NCBI RefSeq assembly: GCF_947507565.1
Contig: NC_089186.1
Location: forward strand, 930,001 to 994,000
Length of the DNA: 64,000 nt
Source of the DNA: Oscarella lobularis
Lineage: Eukaryota > Porifera > Homoscleromorpha > Homosclerophorida > Oscarellidae
Direction of reading: 5' to 3'
Shown here: piece by piece, positions 56,549 through 64,000 of the stretch
Layout: each line of letters begins with the position of its first letter
Position numbering within the stretch: position 1 is the first letter of the stretch
Translations under genes and position numbers: made by a program
The notes under the pieces: model-generated
Database searches by the model: none
Told to the model about the DNA's origin: nothing
Seen by the model: only the letters and a program-made list of their open reading frames with translations

Positions 56549-58040
56549 TGTAATATAGAACCCGTATAATGCTTTTCCTGGTAGTTGGGCATGCCTTTGA
56601 TTACACGGATTGACCTGTTGCCTGATCTCAATTAATTATTCCTTCTTTAGACTGGGTGAAGGGAAGGCGTCTTTGCCGCATCAACAAAAGTAATTTTTAT
56701 TGTTCTCAATAAACTATTTTAACACGTGATGAGTACCTAGATAAACAGACTGTTGCATAATGAGACTGTTCCCGAGGTTCAAATTGAAGAGAACAACAGA
56801 TGGGTTTTGACGTTTTTTTGCACGAAAGTTTTGTAGTGTAGCAGGCGCACAACACGAGCACACGTCGTTTTGTTGCGCGGGTGCATGGGGACCCTGGGAG
56901 GGCTTAGGTTAGATTAGGTTAGAAATAGGGCACCGGCGGGGTGGTGCACCCCGCGTGCGCTGCCGCCGCCATGGAGCACAGGGAAAAGTACAGACAATTT
57001 ATTCGAATAAAAAAGAAAAAAAATATCATCGTTTCCCTTCTTGCGCGGGCAGTTTATTTGACGGGGTCGTGCCCAGGACCCCGAAGGAGCAGTTTTTGAA
57101 AGGGTCTTGCTCAGGACCCTTTGGATGCAGTTTTTTTCATGGGAGGTCATGCCCAGGACCCCCGTTCCTACAGAAAAGAATTAAATAAAGCAAGAGAAAT
57201 GACAAAGAGGATAATACCTTTAGGAACATTACGCCGTAAAGTTACGCCTCTACAAAAAATTCTATATTGTACGTCGTCTGCATGCGTGTGCTGCAACTAA
57301 GAAGCCTCCATGGACGCCCAATGAGACGGTGATCGTCGCACCGATGACGTGAGGACAGCCTGTAAATGAGGCGAGGAGTTGTTAGATGCTAAGCGTGCGG
57401 CGAATAAAAAAAGAAGCAAAGAAACGACGCTTTCTTCGAGGACCTTTCTACGACTTCGATAATCCGGCGCCGAAATCGCTTCGGCAGTGATCGCGATTCG
57501 CGTGCTCTCGGCTCATGGACGGTTTTCTCAGTGTCGTCACACAAGGAGAGCTTCAAAAGGGGGCGGGCCTCACCGTCCCTCCACCGTCACGCGTTCGAAC
57601 TAGAGATCGGACAAGCTCGAGGCATAGATTTTTCCATCTATGCTTGAGTTGAGTGCAGCCGAGAGATTTGTCAGCGTTGGAAGACTATTCGCTGAGCACG
57701 CAATCTAAAACGGTCTCTTTGAGGCCTCGATCTTTCGCAAAGAGCCTCCTCGAACCGTTTTCTCCGTCTCGAGCGTCGATATCGATGCCGCTGCAACTGC
57801 CATCGCTTAGATTTCCGCAGTAATTTCGGGTGGAACGCTTGTCTACCGCACGTTACATGTGGGGGCAGGCGCTTGTGGCGGGAACAATTTCTATTTTCAG
57901 GCATTTCTGCATTTTCTTGGAACAGACTGTGCATCATTTATGCTTACCAAGAGACTGAACTGAGACGGACCTAGCTCTCGGAGCTACGTATTAGGAAACT
58001 GCATGTATAACCTCACCACCGCTAACGACATAAAAAAGAA
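56549..58040. other. Intergenic with short repeats, no gene supported
   Basis: It contains the triple hairpin repeat at 57062-57165 and a GGTTAGATTAGGTTAG stretch near 56904. An Arg-rich minus-strand frame at 57671-57937 has no supporting features. Confidence 0.5.
57062..57165. repeat. Three tandem hairpin units
   Basis: Units GGGGTCGTGCCCAGGACCCC, AGGGTCTTGCTCAGGACCCT and GAGGTCATGCCCAGGACCCC recur every roughly 40-50 bases. Each can fold with a 6-base stem. In the second unit both sides of the stem change together (AGGGTC with GACCCT). Confidence 0.8.
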
Positions 58041-58052
58041 AGAGTTGCTGTT

Positions 58053-61000
58053 TTACCGGTATAGCTCTAGGTACTTCATTACTATTACTTGACGATTGAC
58101 ACCAACCTGTTCAAACCAGTTGAGGACCTTTCCCACAGTTGGTCTCTCGGTTTTCAACTTCCATGATTCAAGCACCTTCATCATGCGCAAAACATTGCTG
58201 CGCGAGCTCGCGAATTTCCTCTATTTCTTCCAATTCGATCAGGTAAGCGCCAACTTCCTCCCACTTCGATCCTTTAACGTTGGCACACGTTCTCATTACG
58301 TCGACCGACACGACGGCTTCATCGGCAGGAAAACAGCCTAAAAGAAGCATAGCGAATTATAGTGCGCCTAAACGAACTACTGAAGCGACGTAGATCCATG
58401 CAACCTTCTGTTGACGCTTCTGAGCGTTCAGCACAAACTACTTCATCCTAAAGAGCGTCTATCAGAAAGTATTTATATGAAACCCTATATTGTCTATACT
58501 TGTGGACGTCCAGATTCAGGTCTTTGGGGAAGTGATTCTAAAGGCTGATATAACATCAAAAAGTTTTAACACACTAAGATTCGATCTCGGCGTCTACATA
58601 CCTTTTCCCGCCGTACAATCGCCAAGTTTCTGACGTTAGAGTAGTTACTTCTTTCGGGTCGAATCGAAAATAAGACGGCGTCAAGAGCCTTGACCTGCAC
58701 CTTCTGATCGACTTCAACCGACGAATAAATAGCCGGATCTTCGTCGTGTCGATGCAAATGAGCACTGTGCAAGTAGAACCAATTCAGAAGAACACCCGAG
58801 CTCCTTTCTTCGCATGCAACGACGATCATCTCTTTTAAGACGTCGAGCAACTCTTTGGCCAATTTCTCGCAGGCCGTTTTGCTGGACCAGCGTAAGATGA
58901 CGTCGATGCAGCAGTGCCCCTTTTTGATGCCCAATTCGACGAGACATTCGACGACTTTGCACTCGTCGACTCTCACCAATTTGACGCCGTCCTTCCATGC
59001 TTGGTGACTCGTATTAGCCATGCGTAGACACCGAGACTGGAGGACGACGAACGACGACGGTGATATGATGTCGACGGCACTGACGCATTCGTACCGCTGA
59101 CCGCGATAGACGTCTAGACTGGAGCTTTCAGCCCATGCCTCGCTGGGCATCGAATCGTGAAGAAGAGCCGGAATCTGATAGACTCTAGGCATGTTTTCGA
59201 CCGGAATGCACAGTTCGAGATAGAGAAGAACTTCAATCGCTTCGTCAGCTGTCACCGAGTAAAGCGACGGAGTTCCCTTATGCTTCAAGTCGTCCTCAAA
59301 TGCTTTGAGAGCCGACTTGATGTCGTCAGTCGACGCTTGGCCCCCTTTACAGGTCTTCATAGCAAATGGAAAGAGGAGCGGAGCCAGAAGCGGTCCAATT
59401 ACATTCCGACAAAGCCAGACGGGTCGGAGACAAATCCGACGTCCAAGATTAACGATCTGCGTAATAAGCACGTGCGTTTGTTAGGCTCATACATAATGAT
59501 CAGTGTATGTACTCACTATTCCAGATGAATCCAGATACTCGACTGAAATCTTGCGCTCGTCTTCCGCCAAGTTGACCTCTACATCTGTATCAACCCATTT
59601 GTCAAACTGCTGTGCCGTCATGAAACAGCCTAATTTCCGCTGACGCTTCTCGTCAGGGTCTGAAAGTTTCTCCTCGATTTCGTAGCACAGTTTGGGCACT
59701 TCTTCTGCTGACTAACACGTTAGAGTGAGACAAAAACGTCAAAATAACTTTAATAATTAGCCGGAAATTTATTACCGCCAATAGATCTTCACGAAGTTTT
59801 CTCAGCTTGCCACGGCAGTCATTCATGCGCTGCGAAGCGCTTCTACTGCAATCGATTTCAAGTGCGTGCGCGAACTTGAGAGTGTCTCCAAAGTCCTTTT
59901 CAAGCGTTCGAGCGACTCGCTTTAGCTGGAAACTCGCTTCGACTCCAGCCTCGTGTCCGGAACGGACGACATTGCCGATGATGAGAACGGGAATCCGAGA
60001 GTCGCGATCAGAGAGAAGCTTTCGTAGAGGAGCCTTTGCAAAAGCGCACCAGTAGCGACCCTTTTCTAAGAGCAGCCCCTCTGACGTCGTTTTGCCGTCT
60101 TCTCGAAGACGCAAGACGAGAATGAAGATCGTATTTGTTGATGCGAAGAAGAGACCGTGAGCGGCGTGGAATGTCCATTGGGCACCGAAGTCCCACGTCG
60201 AGCCTCTGCCCACTCCAGGAATGTGGCCCGTGCGAACGTCGACGCCGGCTGTGCGATCGCCCGGAGCGATCGGAGGAGAATCGACTTCGTAAAACGAATT
60301 GACGAACGTTGTTTTTCCTGCCATTTCGCCTCCGATCACGCACACTTTAATCGAATCGGGCGGTACTTTCTCTCGTAGAACGGAAAAGCGAGCGGTGTCC
60401 TACCGTACGACTTCATAAGCTACATTTAGAATTCTAACGTGTACCCTACGTAATGCTCTTTAAGGAGTTTCCTGACTCTGAGATCCAATGCACGATGATG
60501 AGGCGCGTCGCCTTCCTGAACTCGATCACTTATACGTTTTATTTATGAGGAAATGTACCCGCCTTACCTTGTCTTTGCATGTCACGTCAACACCACTATC
60601 GACCAAGAGTTGAATGACGTCGCTGTTAAAAACGCCGTTTCTGACTGCCAGATGCAAGGCATTTCGGTTCATCTATAAAACGGAAGACATGCGATGCTTA
60701 ACGTCATAGAAACTTTAAAACAAACGCTATCAGTTGCTGTCACGTCGGCCCCTCGTTCGATTAAATGTTGAATGATGACTTGGGAATCTTCTCTGATATG
60801 CTTTGAGTGATCTTCGGGAATGGGGGAGCCAACGCTGGGCATTCTGGGAGAAAACCGAACACTAGCGGAAATAGACGCGACGTGCAACAAGGGAGTCTTT
60901 CCGCTCTAAAACAGAAGTAGTAATAATGCAAAGAGAAAATCTTTGTTTGCGGAAAGTACTACCTTTGAAATAGAATTGACAGAAAGACCTTTCTCAGAAA

Positions 61001-62228
61001 GATATAGAAGAAACTCTTTAGGATCGTCGTCAGAGCTGAAGACGCCACTAAGAGCGTAGAACAAAGTAGAACAATTTTCTTGCGAGAGTTATTTAAGCAA
61101 AAAAGCAAATTGTCTTTAGCCACAAACAAACCTATTATATACAGTAGTTACCTTATCTTTCGCTAAACAGTCAGCGCCTCCCTCGCAGAGATAGCAAACT
61201 TTTAGAAAGGAATCAATTTCACTTTCACAAGCATACATTAAAGGAGTAACTCCACCCTGGAAACGCAATAAGCATGTGACTTGTTGAAGTCAAACGATTT
61301 AAAACCTTCGTGACGCTATCAATAGCTGCGTTGTGTTCGACAAGCCATACAACGCCATGAATACTTCCCCACCTGCATGCACAATGCAAAGGAGTATCCT
61401 TCTCCTATCATTTCAAAGACATAAAACTGCTAGGCCACAGAATTCACCGAGAAGTACATTTGCACAAAGAGCGTTGACGCTAGCTCCCCTCTTAGCAACA
61501 AGATGATGCAGAACTTCGTTTGCATCAGCTGCTGATGAAAAGACTGCGCCAGCGGCATAAAACTATTAGGAAGCAAATATCTATAAGCAGTAAGAATGCG
61601 ACGCCAAATCCGTTACTATGGCTTCCGCTGAAAATCGATATCCGTGTTCTTCTAAAAGGAGAATCTTCGCTAACTGATCAACGGCGCTTGCGCAAGCGCA
61701 CAAATACGGCGAAGGCTTTGACTAATTAAACGAGAGGTGTTAATCAGACATACGCTCCGTGCACACTCACGTTTGCAATTGCGCCGTGAGCCACGAGCCA
61801 ATTCACGCCTATAAAATTTCCTAAATAGCAGGCCACTTGAAGTGCGGTACGTTCAATGTCATCCGAAGGCTGCATAAATAAATGAAAAAAAAATGAAATC
61901 TCACTGAAAATAGATACCCGTTCTAGCTTGTTTATGCTTTCATCCCCCATTCGGTGAACAACGTAACCTAGCCACTCCTCCGCCTCTTCCGCCGTCTCAA
62001 ACTGTTTTGCTGCTACCACATGAACAACGGGCAACGTAAACACTATTTTTGAAGAATAGTCTGACGAGAACTGACGAGAAAGGATTGCGGAAAATAATGA
62101 CGCGCTATTTCAGCATATAGTACCCGTTCAAATCCTTTTTTCGTCGAGAGAAACTCGATCACTTCCGAAGGATCATAAGCAAGTGCTATTATTTGATCGA
62201 TGATGTAACCAGAAGACGACAGCGACAT
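58053..62228 (-). CDS. Gene D: ankyrin - Roc - COR - Death protein, minus strand
   Basis: Fourth paralogue, read from ATG at 62226-62228 (MSLSSSGYIIDQII, then EVIEFLSTKKGFERV). Exons continue with VVHVVAAKQFETAEEAEEWL (about 62040) and ankyrin repeats: TALQVACYLGNFIGVNWLV, TPLHCACRWGSIHGVVWLVE, GVTPLMYACES, NALHLAVRNGV and others, to about 60450. Roc is 59776-60399, COR 59517-59707 and 58602-59456, Death 58053-58337. The P-loop is GGEMAGKTT, the switch WDFGAQ, and the G4 site IGNVVRSG. No CARD upstream. The Death exon reads correctly to IEEIREL, then needs a frame change near 58195 to continue as VLRMMKVLESWKLK and WFEQVGVNRQVI to a stop at 58053. SNW1 separates D from C, so D is an inverted duplicate. 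Confidence 0.75.
59776..60399 (-). other. Roc GTPase exon of gene D
   Basis: Reads DTARFSVLREKVPPDSIKVC, then P-loop GGEMAGKTT and WDFGAQWTFHAAHGLFF. The region corresponding to FNLIGF in A-C reads IGNVVRSG. Exon phase is identical to A, B and C. Confidence 0.85.
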
Positions 62229-62733
62229 TGTAAAAGCCTATGTTCTTGCCAGTCGAAAGAAACACTCAGAACGAGTTCTCAGCCAAAACAGAATAAGGAC
62301 GGCTGAGAGTGGAGTTTCAAACTGGCGTCATCGCTGACGGAAATTCTTCGGAAAGCGCAGGATAACGTACAATTTCTGTGGGCTAGCGCACGTTAGACTA
62401 GAACTTCCAAACACTCTTTCGAAACCGGGATCAACTACCTAAATTATGTGACTATCCCGAGGAGCGCTCCTCAAACGCAATGACCCCTCAGACTGGATAA
62501 ATGTATCAAAATCATGTACTATCAATCCAAGTCGAGGCCACTGGCAAGCGTTTCACGTTTGACATAACTTTAATTAATTAAAGCAAGAGACGAGCTCCGA
62601 ATTACTAAGCTGTGTACTTCACCTACAGTGCTATGACAAAAATCCACCGTTAGAGCAGTTACAGTATCACTGCATTAATCACCTTCACTGCTTCTTCTAA
62701 ACACGAGGGAGGGGCCCAAGCGACCAAAAGATG
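62229..62733. other. Intergenic between gene D and the NDH-2 gene
   Basis: Both neighbours are on the minus strand, so this holds the 5' flank of gene D and the 3' flank of the NDH-2 gene. No exon or clear regulatory motif was recognised. Confidence 0.5.
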
Positions 62734-64000
62734 TCAAAATCTAGAAATGTCTCGCCCATAGAAAAAACTTTTAAACCAGTCAACAGGAACTTGTAATCGA
62801 AGACGCCAGCTTCCGAGACGCGTTAGATAGGCAGATCTCCATAGCAACCAGGAATGAAAACCTTACAGCAGAGCTCATACACATTTCAATTACGCAGTAT
62901 ATACCATACCTCCAAATTTAATGTGAGGAACATCGGTTACAGCTTCCCAGCCGCCCACGTACGCGAGCATGCCAGAGTTCCGAAATTTGAACGGGACGAC
63001 ATGCGATTCCTTATTGTCTGCATAGCTGGAAAGAGCCTTAGCGAGATACCTGCCTTGACGTTCAGCAACCTTAGAGCTAAAGTTGAGAAGACGCATCTAA
63101 TCACTGTCTTTAACAGTACCTGTGCTGTTGGCGGCATGACGTCGCCTTCGACGCTGGCGCAGTCGCCTAGAGCAAATATCGAGCCCGACGAATCGCCTTT
63201 TACATGCAAGCAGTTGTCGACCAAGATCTAGGAAATATATGAATAGAGCGCTCAGACCCGTTCACGTATGCGTGCATAAACACACTTGACTTTGCTTCGT
63301 TTTCGGTAAGTCGAGAGAAAGAGTAAAAGGCCTAATAAATGACTGTTATTAATAAATAAATGCCATATGTGCATGCACACCTCGCCGATATGCCGGCTGC
63401 CCAGACCGTCAGTCCACAGGGAACGACGCTGCCATCGCTTAGAACGATTTCCTTGGGACGAACATCTAAAAGATATACGGTACGTCAAAGAAAAGACAGA
63501 ACGTCACGTGAGGACTATCACCAGTGACTGCTGCCCTTAGCAACTCCATCTTTTCCCTCTGCTGAATTCTCTTCTCGGCGAACCGTTGGAGTCTCTTATC
63601 GAAGGACGGCAATATCTGCGACGCTTCGACTAACGAAACTTTGACGTCATCCATTTCCGTAGCAAACAACTTGGCAATATCCTAATAGTAACGTACGTAT
63701 AAATTACATATTCAAATAAATGAGACGACTCTTACCTGCTTTATGAAGTCGTGCAACTCGGCTCCGAACTCGACTCCCGTCGGCCCTCCGCCGACGATGA
63801 CGAAATGCAAGAGCTGTCGCACCTGCTCCTTCGTTCGTCCCGGCTGAACGGCCAGTTCAAAATTAACGATAATCTGATTACGAATAGCGCGCGCATCGGC
63901 CAGCTCCTAATCGAATTAAACACACAAACAAATTCAATTAGGTAATTAAATTAAATAATTAAATGAAATAATTATAATTAAATTACTTTGAGAAAGAATG
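62734..64000 (-). CDS. Type II (alternative) NADH:ubiquinone oxidoreductase, NDH-2, C-terminal part
   Basis: Exons, in coding order: 64000-63987 (HFLK); 63906-63736 ([20 protein letters not shown], then [18 protein letters not shown], the second Rossmann motif GGGPTG); 63681-63522 ([21 protein letters not shown]); 63465-63381 ([28 protein letters not shown]); 63227-63120 ([25 protein letters not shown]); 63069-62910 ([25 protein letters not shown]); 62861-62734 ([32 protein letters not shown]). All borders are GT-AG and in phase. NDH-2 oxidises NADH and reduces ubiquinone at the inner mitochondrial membrane without proton pumping. The protein is intact to its C-terminus; the N-terminal FAD-binding part lies outside the window. 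Absent from vertebrates and most bilaterians (family knowledge). Confidence 0.93.

Noticed and set aside
57671-57937. Arg-rich 88-residue minus-strand ORF
   Set aside because: Composition is typical of antisense reading, with no motif, splice support or homology recognised.
1-64000. tRNA, rRNA or other structured RNA genes
   Set aside because: No tRNA boxes or rRNA segments were recognised by eye. A covariance search would be needed to exclude small RNAs.

Overview
This is animal nuclear DNA. Introns are short (many about 45-60 bases, GT-AG), coding density is high, and the domain set is metazoan: Death, CARD, ZU5, SAM, Roc-COR, ankyrin, TRP-like channel and SNW1/SKIP. A type II NADH dehydrogenase of the kind kept by several non-bilaterian animals, together with compact genes and tandem death-fold genes, fits a sponge or another early-branching animal. 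That placement is inference; no lineage-diagnostic gene was seen.

Region by region. (1) 1-12886, +: an RNF213/mysterin-like giant AAA+ protein (copy 1), cut by the left edge. It runs from an AAA2-like module to the RNF213-type C-terminal domain and ends, unusually, in SAM-SAM-ZU5-Death. It has lost the AAA3 module by an out-of-frame deletion, has a damaged AAA4 Walker A, and shows no RING. (2) 13293-14854: a foldback transposon with long inverted arms and TA flanks. (3) 15051-16325: a decayed ALIX-like BRO1 fragment. (4) 16800-28348, +: RNF213-like copy 2, with intact AAA2, AAA3 and AAA4 P-loops but truncated before the C-terminal domain. (5) 28415-31084: a broken ankyrin-TRP-type channel gene. 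(6) 31319-31932: a tandem repeat.

(7) 31979-52443, +: three tandem paralogues (A, B, C) with ankyrin repeats, a Roc GTPase, a COR domain and Death domain(s). This is the DAPK1 layout without the kinase. Gene A has an internal CARD between two ankyrin blocks and gene C starts with a CARD. Gene B is split by a roughly 2 kb repeat-rich insertion. The first exon of gene C is split by a 133-bp palindromic element with a 9-bp target duplication. A fourth paralogue (D) lies on the minus strand at 58053-62228.

(8) 52614-55153, +: SNW1/SKIP, a conserved splicing and transcription cofactor, sits between C and D. (9) 56087-56548, -: a single-exon Cys/His-rich ORF. (10) 62734-64000, -: the C-terminal part of an NDH-2 alternative NADH dehydrogenase, cut by the right edge.

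Taken together, the window holds two unrelated kinds of large NTPase (RNF213-like AAA+ and Roc-COR GTPase), each carrying ankyrin, SAM or CARD modules and ending in a Death domain. They occur in recently duplicated, rearranged and transposon-damaged copies. This is the appearance of a fast-evolving innate-immune or cell-death gene cluster. That role is inferred from domain content and has not been demonstrated.
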